Shown here: positions 8,101-16,683 of the stretch, piece after piece
Position numbering within the stretch: the first letter of the stretch is position 1
How the letters are laid out: the number at the start of each line of letters is the position of its first letter
Source: Methylophaga sp.
GTDB lineage: Bacteria > Pseudomonadota > Gammaproteobacteria > Nitrosococcales > Methylophagaceae
Assembly (NCBI GenBank): GCA_030148085.1
Contig: JASBUF010000090.1
Location: 1-32,668, forward strand
Direction: 5' to 3'
DNA: 32,668 nucleotides
Position numbers and translations under genes: made by a program
The notes under the pieces: model-generated
Told to the model about the DNA's origin: nothing
The model's input: the letters and a program-made list of their open reading frames with translations, nothing else
Database searches by the model: none

Positions 8101-9499
8101 GCTGAAAACGCAGTTACTGCTGATCACCATCCTGCCGTTATTGCTCACAATATCGGTGGTATCGTTATTTATTCTGTTCGATGTTCTCGACGGGATTGAA
8201 ACCGAAGTCGTCAAACGCGGTGAGAGCATTGCTAGTCAGGCTTCCGTAATGTCTGAATTCCCTCTTTACACCGGCGATATTGATGCCTTGCAGGATATTG
8301 CCGAGCTGATACTGCGTACCCATGATCTCAGCTATATCCGTTTTATCGACAGTACCGGCCAACTGATGATTCACGAAAACAATGCGAGCACTACAGACAC
8401 ACTACGCGAGTTTAGTTTCCCCGTGTACCTTCAGGCACCAAACCTGGAAGACTTCAGTAACCTCGGCTCTGACACGACGCAACCTGCGGCTTTAGGTACG
8501 ATTGACTTCGGCTTTGTTGATAACAGTGCAGAGGCGCAACGTTTTGAGGCCTACACCAAGGTACTGAGCATTTCTATGGTGGCGCTGGCATTGGGCGTGA
8601 TTATGGTCTACCTGTTCAGTCGTCGTATCAGCGACGCCATCGGTAATCTGGTCAATACGGCTGAAAAGCTCGAAAACAAGGACTTTGCCGCCCGTGCCGA
8701 AGAAAACGGAGCAGGTGAACTGCTCAGCTTCCAGCGCAGCTTTAACGCGATGATTTCATCACTTGAGCAAAATGATGCCGAATTGCAGGAAAAAATTAGC
8801 GCGGCAACAGCTTCTCTGAATTACACCGTCAATCAGTTGTCAGAGAAAAATGTCGCCCTAGCCCAGCAACGTCAGGAAACCATTGATCTGGAGCGAAGTA
8901 AGGCCATTCTGGAAGAACGTGAACGCATTATGCGGGACATGCATGATGGTATTGGCGGCCAGTTAGTCGCCTCGCTGGCCATGCTGGAACGCGAGCAGGA
9001 CTCTGAAATGAAGCAGAATATTCATTCTGTTTTGACCGAATGCCTGAACGATCTACGTTTGATTATTCACTCACTAAGCATGCAAAACAGTGTACTGGGT
9101 TCATTGCTGGCCGACTTTAAATACCGAACAAGCCGTAAACTGGAACAACTTGGTATTGAACTGGAATGGCGTGTAGATATGGACGCCGATCATCTTGCCA
9201 TCAAACCTCAGACCGGCTTACACCTGCTGCGCATCCTGCAGGAAGCCTTCACCAACATACTCAAACACTCCGGTGCTGACCTCATTCGCGTAAGAGCAGA
9301 ACCGATGGACGATATTTTCCGTATCGTGATTGAGGATAATGGTCAATTCCAACCACCAGCGGGGGCCTTAGAGGCTGGCCATGGCATTCGTAATATGCGC
9401 TCACGTGCTGCCAAACTGGGGGGCAATCTGGATATAGAGACCATAGGCTCAGGTGGCTGTAGACTCATTTTGAGCTTCCCCTGCACCGCCTCCCCCTAA
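8087..9499 (+). CDS. HAMP sensor histidine kinase (HisKA_3 / NarX-like class)
   Basis: 470 residues from ATG 8087, which has GAGGGTGG 8 nt upstream (a GTG at 8075 is the weaker alternative). TM1 about 9-31, a periplasmic domain of about 125 residues (32-156), TM2 about 158-178, HAMP about 179-232 and a coiled-coil linker 233-275. The HisKA_3 dimerisation motif EERERIMRDMHDGIGGQL carries the probable phospho-His H286. The HATPase domain has the N box LQEAFTNILKHS (about 385-394), the DNG motif near 417-419 and GHGIRNMRSRAAKLGG (431-446). The periplasmic domain has no family I recognise. Overlap with the binding-protein gene and operon membership with a NarL-type regulator support a cognate two-component pair with periplasmic input. 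Confidence 0.93.
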   Translation: MFATKLKTQLLLITILPLLLTISVVSLFILFDVLDGIETEVVKRGESIASQASVMSEFPLYTGDIDALQDIAELILRTHDLSYIRFIDSTGQLMIHENNASTTDTLREFSFPVYLQAPNLEDFSNLGSDTTQPAALGTIDFGFVDNSAEAQRFEAYTKVLSISMVALALGVIMVYLFSRRISDAIGNLVNTAEKLENKDFAARAEENGAGELLSFQRSFNAMISSLEQNDAELQEKISAATASLNYTVNQLSEKNVALAQQRQETIDLERSKAILEERERIMRDMHDGIGGQLVASLAMLEREQDSEMKQNIHSVLTECLNDLRLIIHSLSMQNSVLGSLLADFKYRTSRKLEQLGIELEWRVDMDADHLAIKPQTGLHLLRILQEAFTNILKHSGADLIRVRAEPMDDIFRIVIEDNGQFQPPAGALEAGHGIRNMRSRAAKLGGNLDIETIGSGGCRLILSFPCTASP

Positions 9500-9544
9500 T
9501 AGAAGGGGTAACAGCTCGAGTCAGACCTCGATTAATCTGTGCAC

Positions 9545-9597
9545 AACATAGAATTTGGTGGGACGTTGCCTCGCGACAGGGATTCGAATTTTATGTT
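9545..9597 (+). other. Imperfect long hairpin in the 3' region of the sensory operon
   Basis: AACATAGAATTTG (9545-9557) pairs with CGAATTTTATGTT (9585-9597) over 13 positions including two G-U pairs. An inner GTTGC/GCGAC stem (9565-9569/9573-9577, one G-U pair) closes over a CTC loop. It lies between the kinase stop and the intrinsic terminator and could be an mRNA-end stabiliser or the body of a small 3'-derived RNA. It contains a GATTCGAAT string like a tRNA T-loop, but no cloverleaf can be drawn. Confidence 0.4.
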
Positions 9598-9606
9598 CCC
9601 TTTACT

Positions 9607-9637
9607 CCTCATGGGCCTTGCCCATGAGGTTTTTTTT
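9607..9637 (+). terminator. Rho-independent terminator of the sensory operon
   Basis: Perfect 10-bp stem CCTCATGGGC (9607-9616) / GCCCATGAGG (9620-9629), 3-nt loop, then eight T (9630-9637). The T run is only on the plus strand side, so it ends the kinase transcript; the convergent minus-strand gene does not gain a T run from it. Confidence 0.92.
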
Positions 9638-9651
9638 CGCCTGCGATTTTG

Positions 9652-10704
9652 CTAAATGATTGGCAACTCTTCCGGGATTGAGGTATCAGTTGCCGGATCC
9701 AGATCTGAATGGAAGGCCTCCACACTGTCTGCGACTTCATCCGGCTTGTTGAACCGCGCGATATGAAATAAGGCCTCGCCCTCATTAACCAGTGGAATAT
9801 TGGTACGGCCGATGACGATGCCTGAGCTGCTGGCAAACACTTCCGCTTCGGACTTTTCCTTACCATAGGGCGCTGCCACCATGCCCAGCAAATCACCTTT
9901 GCTGACACTGGCTCCCATCGGCACCAGCATCCGGAAAATACCGCTTTGCGGTGCTCTGACCCAAACACTGGACCGTGCCACAAAAGGCTCTCGTTTTTTG
10001 ATGCGTTTACTTTGGGTCAGCATGCCGATTTTACGCATGACCGACAAAACGCCTTTCACCCCGGCGCGAATCGCCAATTCATTGAAGCGCAAGGCTTCAC
10101 CGGCTTCATAGACGATAACCGGCACATTCGCCTTTTGTGCGGCAAAGCGCAAAGACCCCTCAATCAAACTGGAATTGACGATAACCGGAGCATCAAACGC
10201 GTGTGCCATAGCTTCTACATCCGGATTGGATAAATCTGCCCGCATTTGGGGCAAGTTATCACGATGAATGGCGGCCGTATGTAAATCAATGCCGTGTGTA
10301 CAGTGCTGCACCACTTCGGTCATAAAACAATTCGCCAGCCTCGCTGCCAGTGAGCCTTCTTCCGAACCGGGAAAACAACGATTGAGGTCACGCCTGTCAG
10401 GTAAGTAACGGGACTGATTCAAAAAGCCATACACATTGACCACTGGTGTGGCAATCACGGTGCCGCGCATGCCTTTCAGGCTTTTACTCTTTACCAGTCT
10501 GCGGATAATCTCAACACCGTTGATTTCGTCGCCATGCACCGCAGCTGAGACAAACAATACCGGACCACTGCGATGCCCACGAATGACCTGCACGGGCATA
10601 CTCAATGCAGTATGCATATACAAATCAGGCAAAGGCACTTCGATAATTCGACTTTCGCCCGGCTTAATTTCCTGACCGGCTATCAGCATAGGCCCAGTTG
10701 CCAT
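9652..10704 (-). CDS. Succinylglutamate desuccinylase/aspartoacylase-family zinc hydrolase (M14-like)
   Basis: 350 residues from ATG 10704; this start has GAGG 8 nt upstream and follows the rimK stop by 4 nt, whereas the longer frame (to 10761) would overlap rimK by 53 nt. Zinc-ligand motifs of the AstE/AspA (PF04952) fold are visible: AAVHGDEINGVE (His and Glu) and GIDLHTA (third His), plus RDLNRCFPG, which matches the substrate-binding Arg region. The C-terminal part (FRMLVPMGASVSKGDLLGMV) resembles a biotinyl/lipoyl-like beta domain often seen in this subfamily. True AstE works with arginine-succinate catabolism genes, which are absent. Position after rimK and a RimB-like gene instead suggests a role in protein glutamylation, possibly trimming. 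That is inference. Confidence 0.85.
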   Translation of the reverse strand: MATGPMLIAGQEIKPGESRIIEVPLPDLYMHTALSMPVQVIRGHRSGPVLFVSAAVHGDEINGVEIIRRLVKSKSLKGMRGTVIATPVVNVYGFLNQSRYLPDRRDLNRCFPGSEEGSLAARLANCFMTEVVQHCTHGIDLHTAAIHRDNLPQMRADLSNPDVEAMAHAFDAPVIVNSSLIEGSLRFAAQKANVPVIVYEAGEALRFNELAIRAGVKGVLSVMRKIGMLTQSKRIKKREPFVARSSVWVRAPQSGIFRMLVPMGASVSKGDLLGMVAAPYGKEKSEAEVFASSSGIVIGRTNIPLVNEGEALFHIARFNKPDEVADSVEAFHSDLDPATDTSIPEELPII

Positions 10705-10708
10705 TGAA

Positions 10709-11614
10709 TTAGCCTCGTCCGCGAGTTTTGGTATTGCCGGATTTGGCATTCTTTTCAACAAACTCGACGATCATGGTGGCAATATCCTTGCCAGTTGCTT
10801 TTTCAATCCCTTCCAGCCCTGGTGAAGAATTCACTTCCATCACCACCGGACCATGATTGGAACGCAGCAAGTCCACACCACAGACATTCAGCCCCATGGT
10901 TTTCGCTGCGCGCACTGCTGTCGCACGTTCTGTGGGCGAAATACGGATGAGGTTAGCACTACCACCGCGGTGCAGGTTCGAGCGGAACTCGCCCTCCTTG
11001 CCCTGCCGTTTCATCGCAGCAACCACCTTGTCACCAACAACAAAGCAGCGGATATCTGAACCGCCAGCTTCCTTGATAAATTCCTGTACCAGGATGTTGG
11101 CATTCATACCCAAAAAGGCTTCGATTACACTTTCCGCCGCCTTTTCTGTCTCCGCTAAAACGACCCCAATGCCTTGAGTACCTTCCAACAGTTTGATCAC
11201 CAAAGGCGCGCCACCAACCATTTTGATGAGGTCATCCACATCGTCAGGGCGATGCGCAAAGCCAGTCACAGGTAGACCAATACCCTTACGTGACAATAAT
11301 TGCAGCGCACGCAATTTATCACGTGAGCGGCTGATCGCAACCGACTCATTGAGCGGATATACCCCCATCATTTCGAACTGACGCAATACCGCCGTACCAT
11401 AGAAAGTGACTGAGGCACCGATACGTGGAATGACAGCATCATAACCACTGAGGATTTCGCCTTTGTAATGGACCTCAGGTTTGAGCGAAGTGATGTTCAT
11501 ATAGCATCGCAACACGTCGAGCACATGGACTTCATGACCACGTGCCTTCGCCGCTTCAACCAGTCTAGTGGTCGAGTACAGCTTGGGATTACGTGACAGG
11601 ATGGCTATTTTCAT
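10709..11614 (-). CDS. rimK: RimK: ribosomal protein S6 L-glutamate ligase
   Basis: ATP-grasp ligase of 301 residues (E. coli RimK is 300) that adds glutamates to the C-terminus of ribosomal protein S6 and can make poly-glutamate. Motifs: N-terminal [25 protein letters not shown], the ATP-grasp loop [10 protein letters not shown] near 163, the [16 protein letters not shown] strand, and Mg-binding [12 protein letters not shown] near the end. The last residues ([11 protein letters not shown]) are basic. Its ATG overlaps the RimB-like stop by 4 nt (ATGA) and its stop precedes the AstE-like gene by 4 nt, so the three are one translationally coupled unit. Identification is very sure. Confidence 0.97.
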   Translation of the reverse strand: MKIAILSRNPKLYSTTRLVEAAKARGHEVHVLDVLRCYMNITSLKPEVHYKGEILSGYDAVIPRIGASVTFYGTAVLRQFEMMGVYPLNESVAISRSRDKLRALQLLSRKGIGLPVTGFAHRPDDVDDLIKMVGGAPLVIKLLEGTQGIGVVLAETEKAAESVIEAFLGMNANILVQEFIKEAGGSDIRCFVVGDKVVAAMKRQGKEGEFRSNLHRGGSANLIRISPTERATAVRAAKTMGLNVCGVDLLRSNHGPVVMEVNSSPGLEGIEKATGKDIATMIVEFVEKNAKSGNTKTRGRG

Positions 11615-12123
11615 TGACTCTCTCCATCAAGAATTTCTTTGCCGTGCTGCCCAGTATCCACATCTCGCTTGTGTCCGGCCAGAAACGACATCGCCGGATT
11701 CACAACGATATGGCCAGAAGTCATCGCTGTGCGCCCTAGCAGCATACGAAACAGCATATTATCGCGGTTTGTCAGGGTGACTTCTATAGGCCATGACTTA
11801 TTTCCTAATTGCACCTGAGTAGAGATAACAAACCGCTGTTCCGTATGACCTCCAGAGTCGGTGACGTTGCGCTGATCAATTACTTCTGCTTCGCACCAGA
11901 TAACAGTTTCGGTATCCGCCTGGTTGGGGTGCAAGCCAAAGCGAACCCACTGCTTACCGTCTTTTATGAACGGCTCCACCTCGAAGGCATGAATCGCCGA
12001 GGTGCGCGCTCCCGTATCCACTTTCGCCTTGATATTCGTGATACCTAGATCAGGTAAAGATAGCCACTCGCGCCAGCCAACCATAATTGGCTGGACTTGT
12101 TTTTGAGATTGCTCAGTACTCAT
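11611..12123 (-). CDS. RimB-like retropepsin-fold protein (PF05618, formerly 'ATP-dependent zinc protease')
   Basis: 170 residues. The signature [13 protein letters not shown] near residues 34-46 holds an Asp-Thr-Gly like that of retroviral-type aspartic proteases, and MLLGRTAM near 147 matches the second conserved strand of that fold. This family neighbours rimK in many proteobacteria; in Pseudomonas, RimB is reported to act on glutamylated S6 with RimK. Start ATG 12123; the stop overlaps the rimK ATG by 4 nt. Cytoplasmic, no signal peptide. Protease activity is family knowledge; the substrate here is inferred from the neighbour. Confidence 0.88.
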   Translation of the reverse strand: MSTEQSQKQVQPIMVGWREWLSLPDLGITNIKAKVDTGARTSAIHAFEVEPFIKDGKQWVRFGLHPNQADTETVIWCEAEVIDQRNVTDSGGHTEQRFVISTQVQLGNKSWPIEVTLTNRDNMLFRMLLGRTAMTSGHIVVNPAMSFLAGHKRDVDTGQHGKEILDGESQ

Positions 12124-12129
12124 GCGATT

Positions 12130-12324
12130 TTAATCCAACATATTTTTGTTCCAGTCCTTGACGCTATCCTGCATCTCGGTAATTTCGCTGTCAGCACTCG
12201 ATACCAGGTTATTCAGACCGCTCACAATTGAATCCCCATAGCGGCTTGCCAGAATATTACTGGTGGTAATGACGAATATCGCCATCAGAATGACATACAA
12301 GTGAGTGAAAATGACTCTGACCAT
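12130..12324 (-). CDS. Small single-pass membrane protein, first gene of the rim cluster
   Basis: 64 residues with an excellent ribosome site (AGGAGGAA, about 6 nt before ATG), which makes it a real gene despite its size. Residues about 4-26 form a hydrophobic helix (VIFTHLYVILMAIFVITTSNI), followed by an amphipathic, Ser- and Asp-rich segment that may be a short coiled coil. The stop is 6 nt before the RimB-like ATG. Pseudomonas rim operons also begin with a small gene (rimA), but I see no sequence match I could vouch for. Function unknown; a membrane anchor or regulator of the downstream proteins is conceivable. Confidence 0.75.
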   Translation of the reverse strand: MVRVIFTHLYVILMAIFVITTSNILASRYGDSIVSGLNNLVSSADSEITEMQDSVKDWNKNMLD

Positions 12325-12432
12325 CGGCTATTCCTCCTGAAATAGGTTTACACCTGAGGATAGCATCGACGTTAGTTAGATTGAACTCAAAACAGACTTT
12401 GTGAGACGTTTTGCGGAAAGTAGTACTAGAAC

Positions 12433-12804
12433 TTAATCGTCTTTACGGCGACCGTGTTGTTCCTCATCCCTACGCTCTTTTTTATTGTATGCATCCGTCA
12501 TAACAATACTTTCTCCTCGACGAGAGCTTCCTTGTCGACGATCATCATAGTGACGGTATCCACAACGACAACTTTCGCTCTTATTGCAATCCTGTAAAGG
12601 TAGGATTGGCGCTTCAGAAACGAGAAATGTACGGTGGGACATGTCGAATGCGGCATTGCAGGCATGTTCGTGTGGCTTCACACGCACAGCAGCATATGGA
12701 TTTCTAGTGACCGTTGGCTTCGGCTGCTCTTTCTTCGGTCGGCGGAAAAACAGAAAATAGGCCGCGGCTATGACCATTAACAGGATACCCAAAGCGACTT
12801 CCAT
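12433..12804 (-). CDS. Conserved hypothetical membrane-anchored protein with a Cys/His-rich domain
   Basis: 123 residues from ATG 12804 (GGAGAG ribosome site); the in-frame TTG at 12831 is less likely. An N-terminal helix (about 3-20) is followed by FFRRPKK, indicating a cytoplasmic C-terminal part. The pattern AVRVKPHEHACNAAF, a FLVSEAPILPLQDC segment and CRCGYRHYDDRR resembles a conserved proteobacterial hypothetical family I remember without a name. Three of its four cysteines cluster in a short CxxxxxCxC stretch, suggesting metal binding or a disulfide. The tail (RRDEEQHGRRKDD) is highly charged and probably disordered. It lies 108 nt upstream of the small rim-cluster gene on the same strand. 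No function assigned. Confidence 0.7.
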   Translation of the reverse strand: MEVALGILLMVIAAAYFLFFRRPKKEQPKPTVTRNPYAAVRVKPHEHACNAAFDMSHRTFLVSEAPILPLQDCNKSESCRCGYRHYDDRRQGSSRRGESIVMTDAYNKKERRDEEQHGRRKDD

Positions 12805-12873
12805 GACCACTCTCCACTGTGAACACTGCAACGTATATTCAGATTAACCCATTTCGTCGCACTATCGCCAGCC

Positions 12874-13611
12874 CTAAACCGACTTATTTGCCTTGTATAA
12901 CAGGCGGTTCATCGTGGTTATAGCAGACACTTTAATTTCTTTTGGACAGACCCGCTCACACTCGCGGTAGTTACTGCAGCTACCAAAACCTTCGTCTTCC
13001 ATGGCTTTTAACATTTTTGCCGGCCGTTTTTTGTCCAGTTGCCCTTGAGGCAAAGTGGACAAGTGGGCGACTTTCGCCGCGACAAACAGCGTGGCCGAAG
13101 CATTCGGACACACCGCCACACAGGCACCGCAGCCGATACAGGTCGCGGCATCAAACGCCGCATCCGCGACGTCCTTTTCAATAGGAAGCGTATTGGCTTC
13201 ACAGGCCGATCCGGTTCGAATCGGGATATAGCCACCGGACTGAATAATGCGATCAAACGCCGTTCGGTCGACAATCAAGTCCTTTATGACCGGGAATGCT
13301 GTCGCACGCCAAGGCTCAATCCATAATGCGTCTTCGTCCTTATAGTCACGCATGTATTGCTGACAGGTGGTGGTAGCCTGCTGTTTACCATGTGGCGTGC
13401 CGTTAATCACCAGATTACAGGAGCCACAAATGCCCTCACGACAGTCGAAATCAAACGCCACCGGATCCTGACCATCAAGGATCAACTGTTCATTCAAGGC
13501 ATCCATCATTTCCAAAAATGAAGAGTCCTCGCTGGCATCGACCTCATGCGCTTCAAAAAAGCCTTGGGTATTCGGGCCTGCTTGTCGCCATATATTCAGT
13601 TTGAAGATCAT
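12874..13611 (-). CDS. sdhB: Succinate dehydrogenase/fumarate reductase iron-sulfur subunit
   Basis: 245 residues; carries electrons from the flavoprotein to quinone through three clusters. The [2Fe-2S] ligands are C57, C62, C65 and C83 (CREGICGSC...). The ferredoxin-like half has C158, C161, C164, C168 ([12 protein letters not shown]) and C212, C218, C222 ([12 protein letters not shown]), giving one [4Fe-4S] and one [3Fe-4S] cluster. The sequence style, such as the SACEAN stretch and the [10 protein letters not shown] motif, is of the B-type (Bacteroidetes/Bacillus-like) enzymes rather than the E. coli SdhB type. Its ATG overlaps the sdhA stop by 4 nt (ATGA). Direction of catalysis cannot be told from sequence; with an aerobic-looking gene set, succinate oxidation is likelier. 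Confidence 0.94.
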   Translation of the reverse strand: MIFKLNIWRQAGPNTQGFFEAHEVDASEDSSFLEMMDALNEQLILDGQDPVAFDFDCREGICGSCNLVINGTPHGKQQATTTCQQYMRDYKDEDALWIEPWRATAFPVIKDLIVDRTAFDRIIQSGGYIPIRTGSACEANTLPIEKDVADAAFDAATCIGCGACVAVCPNASATLFVAAKVAHLSTLPQGQLDKKRPAKMLKAMEDEGFGSCSNYRECERVCPKEIKVSAITTMNRLLYKANKSV

Positions 13612-15548
13612 TGGTAATTTCTTATGCTGGGTCGGACAAAATCAAAATGCAGGTATTCGCGATACAGCGTTGGCTGACTGATTTCGCCGCTGTACTGCCA
13701 CGCTGCTACATAGGAATAATCCATATCATTACGCTTGGCCTCCCCGTCATCGGTCAGGTGCTCTTCACGGGCATGGCAGCCACAGGACTCTTCACGCTCC
13801 AAGGCATCCAGACACATCAGTTCGGCCAATTCAAAAAAGTCGGCAACGCGACCCGCGCGTTCCAAAGTCTGATTCAACTGCTCGGCTTCGCCAGTGATTT
13901 TGACCTTCTGCCAGAACTCATCGCGTAATGCCCGTATTTTCTCAACAGCAGTGAGCAAGGTGTCTTTTTCCCTTGCCATCCCGCAGGCATGCCAGAGAAT
14001 TTGTCCCAGTTGTCTGTGGAAATCATCGGGCGTGACCGACGGATCCGGTGCATTCATTAAAGCCTTGATACGCGTTTTTGAGGCCTGCATGGCAGCGTCA
14101 ACCTGATTCTGATAATGTTCAGCTTTAACAGGCTTGCGCCGTGCCAGATAATCAGACACGGTAGTCGGCAGAATAAAATAGCCATCCGCCAAGCCCTGCA
14201 TAAGGGCACTGGCACCGAGTCGGTTGGCACCGTGATCAGAAAAATTGGCTTCACCACCGGCAAATAAGCCATCGACCGTGGTCATCAGGTTATAGTCCAC
14301 CCATAAACCACCCATGGTGTAATGCACGGCGGGATAAATCCGCATCGGTGTCTGATACGGGTTTTCTGCAGTAATGCGTTGATACATCTGGAACAGGTTG
14401 CCGTATTTTTCGCGTACGGTATCGAGGCCCTGCGTTTTAATCGCATCGGCAAAATCGAGGTAAACACCCAGTTTTTTGCCATCAATTTCAGAGCCGACAC
14501 CACGGCCCTCATCACAAATCAATTTCACCGCGCGTGAAGCGATGTCGCGAGGAACCAAGTTACCGAATGAGGGATACATACGTTCCAGGAAGTAATCGCG
14601 GTCCTGTTCTGGAATCTCTTCCGGGCGTTTATCGCAATCGGCCTTGTTTTTCGGTGCCCAGACTCGTCCATCATTACGCAAGGACTCGCTCATCAACGTC
14701 AATTTGGACTGTAACTCCCCATGCTGCGGAATACAGGTCGGATGGATCTGGGTAAAGCATGGGTTGGCAAATAATGCGCCCTGTTTGTGCGCCCGCCAAA
14801 TGGCTGAAGCATTACAACCTTTAGCATTGGTCGATAAAAAGAAGGCGTTGCTGTAACCGCCGGTGCATAGCACCACACAGTCAGCAAGGTGACTTTCCAG
14901 TTCCCCCGTTACCAAATCACGAGTGATGATGCCAACCGCCCTATCGCCATCCATGATGAGATCCTGCATCTCACAGCGAGAACGGTGCTTAATACTGCCA
15001 CAGGCCACTTGCCGGCTCATTGCCTGATAGGCTCCGAGTAACAATTGTTGGCCGGTTTGCCCGCGCGCATAAAAGGTGCGAGATACCTGAGCACCACCAA
15101 AGGAACGGTTGGCAAGATAGCCGGAGTACTCACGGGCAAACGGTACGCCCTGCGCCACCGCCTGATCAATAATTGAGGTGCTCAGTTCTGCCAGGCGAAA
15201 CACATTGGATTCACGAGCGCGAAAATCACCACCTTTAATCGTGTCGTAGAACAAGCGCCACACACTGTCGCCATCGTTTTGATAGTTCTTCGCAGCATTA
15301 ATCCCGCCCTGAGCGGCAATACTGTGGGCACGGCGCGGACTATCCTGAAAACAGAAGGTTTTCACCTTGTAGCCCATTTCACCCAGCGAGGCGGCAGCGG
15401 AGGCACCGGCAAGTCCGGTTCCGACGACGATAACGGTGTATTTTTTGCGATTGGCCGGACTGACGACCCGGCAGTTGAATTTATGCTGTTTCCAGCGATC
15501 CTGTAACGGTCCCTTCGGGGCGTGACTTTCCAGTTCAAACTCACTCAT
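13608..15548 (-). CDS. sdhA: Succinate dehydrogenase/fumarate reductase flavoprotein subunit (B-type)
   Basis: 646 residues, longer than E. coli SdhA (588) and in the range of the B. subtilis/Bacteroidetes type. FAD-binding motif [18 protein letters not shown] (39-56); covalent-FAD histidine probably H75 in [17 protein letters not shown]; active-site segments [10 protein letters not shown] and, near the C-terminal half, [12 protein letters not shown] and [25 protein letters not shown]. Catalyses succinate to fumarate on the cytoplasmic face. Start ATG 15548 overlaps the sdhC stop by 4 nt, and its own stop overlaps the sdhB ATG by 4 nt, giving strict sdhC-sdhA-sdhB coupling. Confidence 0.95.
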   Translation of the reverse strand: MSEFELESHAPKGPLQDRWKQHKFNCRVVSPANRKKYTVIVVGTGLAGASAAASLGEMGYKVKTFCFQDSPRRAHSIAAQGGINAAKNYQNDGDSVWRLFYDTIKGGDFRARESNVFRLAELSTSIIDQAVAQGVPFAREYSGYLANRSFGGAQVSRTFYARGQTGQQLLLGAYQAMSRQVACGSIKHRSRCEMQDLIMDGDRAVGIITRDLVTGELESHLADCVVLCTGGYSNAFFLSTNAKGCNASAIWRAHKQGALFANPCFTQIHPTCIPQHGELQSKLTLMSESLRNDGRVWAPKNKADCDKRPEEIPEQDRDYFLERMYPSFGNLVPRDIASRAVKLICDEGRGVGSEIDGKKLGVYLDFADAIKTQGLDTVREKYGNLFQMYQRITAENPYQTPMRIYPAVHYTMGGLWVDYNLMTTVDGLFAGGEANFSDHGANRLGASALMQGLADGYFILPTTVSDYLARRKPVKAEHYQNQVDAAMQASKTRIKALMNAPDPSVTPDDFHRQLGQILWHACGMAREKDTLLTAVEKIRALRDEFWQKVKITGEAEQLNQTLERAGRVADFFELAELMCLDALEREESCGCHAREEHLTDDGEAKRNDMDYSYVAAWQYSGEISQPTLYREYLHFDFVRPSIRNYQ

Positions 15549-16132
15549 GCGTTAGCCCATATAAAAAGAGGAACAGATGCAAAACCAAGGGTCAAAAAAA
15601 CAACAGTACTAATAATGGCGAGACTATAAGTCTTTGAACTGATACCCAGCGTCTGTAGCACATTGATTAGAGAATGCTGCAAGTGCATGGCCAAGATGAA
15701 CAAGCCCGCCAGATAGAACAGCAACATCCAACCCGAGCTGAACCAGTCGATCATCGCAGCTTTAACAGCCGAGGTGTCTATCAGCATGGTCTGGCCGATA
15801 TGAATCAGTATAAACAGCAGTAATAAAACGATACTTAAAGAAACCAACGGAGCAGGTACATGTAGTTTGTCATGTTTTTTGTAGCCCACCTGACGGGCCT
15901 TACTGTTTTTAATACGGATATGCAGCGCGGCTTTGATGTGAATGAGCAGACTCAACACCACCACGCCTAGTAACGGCCAGCGCACCCATGCCTGATTGTA
16001 AAATGCATAAAACTGCTCAAAAGCGGTGGCAGAAAAGAAACTCAGATTGCATAACATATGAAACAGCAGATAGGCAGTCATGACGGTGCCTGCTAGCGCC
16101 ATCGCGCGTTTTTGTAATTGCAGTAACTTCAT
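15545..16132 (-). CDS. sdhC: Succinate:quinone oxidoreductase cytochrome b subunit (b558 family, single-chain anchor)
   Basis: 195 residues with five hydrophobic helices, the single-polypeptide di-haem anchor of B-type complexes (E. coli uses two small subunits, SdhC plus SdhD, with one haem). Candidate haem-b histidines stand inside helices: H25 (YLLFHML), H65 ([11 protein letters not shown]), H111 (FILIHIG) and H149 (ILAMHLQH). There is no separate sdhD gene, consistent with type B. Its ATG is only 1 nt after the stop of the TPR-like gene and its stop overlaps sdhA. Confidence 0.9.
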   Translation of the reverse strand: MKLLQLQKRAMALAGTVMTAYLLFHMLCNLSFFSATAFEQFYAFYNQAWVRWPLLGVVVLSLLIHIKAALHIRIKNSKARQVGYKKHDKLHVPAPLVSLSIVLLLLFILIHIGQTMLIDTSAVKAAMIDWFSSGWMLLFYLAGLFILAMHLQHSLINVLQTLGISSKTYSLAIISTVVFLTLGFASVPLFIWANA

Positions 16133-16133
16133 C

Positions 16134-16637
16134 TTAACTTTCCATGTCCAATCGAGCGTCTTTACTATCGGGTCTTGGTTTCAACCTTTCCTTCTCAATG
16201 GTACGGATACAGCTATTCCAACGCAGAATAGATTCATCATTATGCTCCGGACGAATTTTTTCAGCTTTCTGATAAGACTGAAGCGCTTCGATAAAGTAAT
16301 CATAGGCAAACACGCGCGCCATGCTTTGCGTCAGCATAAAGCGGGCGCGGCGTTCATGCAGCAGTCCGGTGTAATAATGTTGCTGATAGCGACTTTGCAA
16401 TTTCTGGATGGCTTCTTCTATCGACTGTACCTGGGTTTTCTTACCGGCATGATGTAGCTGATCAGTGAGCGCCAGAATATAAAGGACCAATGCCTTTTGG
16501 TTCTCCGCATCAATATGCAGGATATCGAGACAGATACTTTCTGCAATTTCGGGCTCCAGCAAGGAGCGGTATTGACGAGCCTTATCAAGCGCGAGCTCAA
16601 TAGAATCGGTGTGTATATCGTGTAAATTGAGCTCCAT
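16134..16637 (-). CDS. Uncharacterised TPR-like helical protein coupled to sdhCAB
   Basis: 167 residues from ATG 16637 (GAGGG ribosome site about 6 nt upstream); an in-frame GTG at 16649 is possible. No signal peptide or membrane helix, so cytoplasmic. The helical repeat pattern (for example AESICLDILHIDAENQKALVLYILAL, then a YFIEALQSYQKAEKIRPEHND unit near the C-terminus) is typical of tetratricopeptide repeats, with about three units. Polar, Arg/Lys-rich C-terminal tail. It is the first gene of a four-gene operon: 1 nt separates its stop from sdhC. I do not recognise a named family. An assembly or flavinylation helper for the complex is the obvious hypothesis, though it does not look like SdhE, SdhAF2 or SdhAF4. 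Confidence 0.82.
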   Translation of the reverse strand: MELNLHDIHTDSIELALDKARQYRSLLEPEIAESICLDILHIDAENQKALVLYILALTDQLHHAGKKTQVQSIEEAIQKLQSRYQQHYYTGLLHERRARFMLTQSMARVFAYDYFIEALQSYQKAEKIRPEHNDESILRWNSCIRTIEKERLKPRPDSKDARLDMES

Positions 16638-16660
16638 CAAATCCCTCACAAACCGTAAGT

Positions 16661-16683
16661 CTTATATAAGAGTTGCATAACTC
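16661..16683. promoter_or_regulatory. Adjacent palindromes between the divergent sdh operon and metG
   Basis: A perfect 10-bp palindrome CTTATATAAG (16661-16670) runs directly into GAGTT-GCAT-AACTC (16670-16683). They sit 24-46 nt upstream of the TPR-sdhCAB start, where an operator or core promoter would be. Seen in sequence; protein binding is inferred. Confidence 0.35.

Noticed and set aside
9575..9597. tRNA-like T-loop string (GATTCGAAT)
   Set aside because: No acceptor, D or anticodon stems can be drawn around it; it belongs to the hairpin 9545-9597.
12388..12413. CAAAAC/GTTTTG inverted repeat with a 14-nt spacer downstream of the Cys/His-rich gene
   Set aside because: Only 6 bp, AT-rich and without a T run on either side; too weak to call a terminator or operator.
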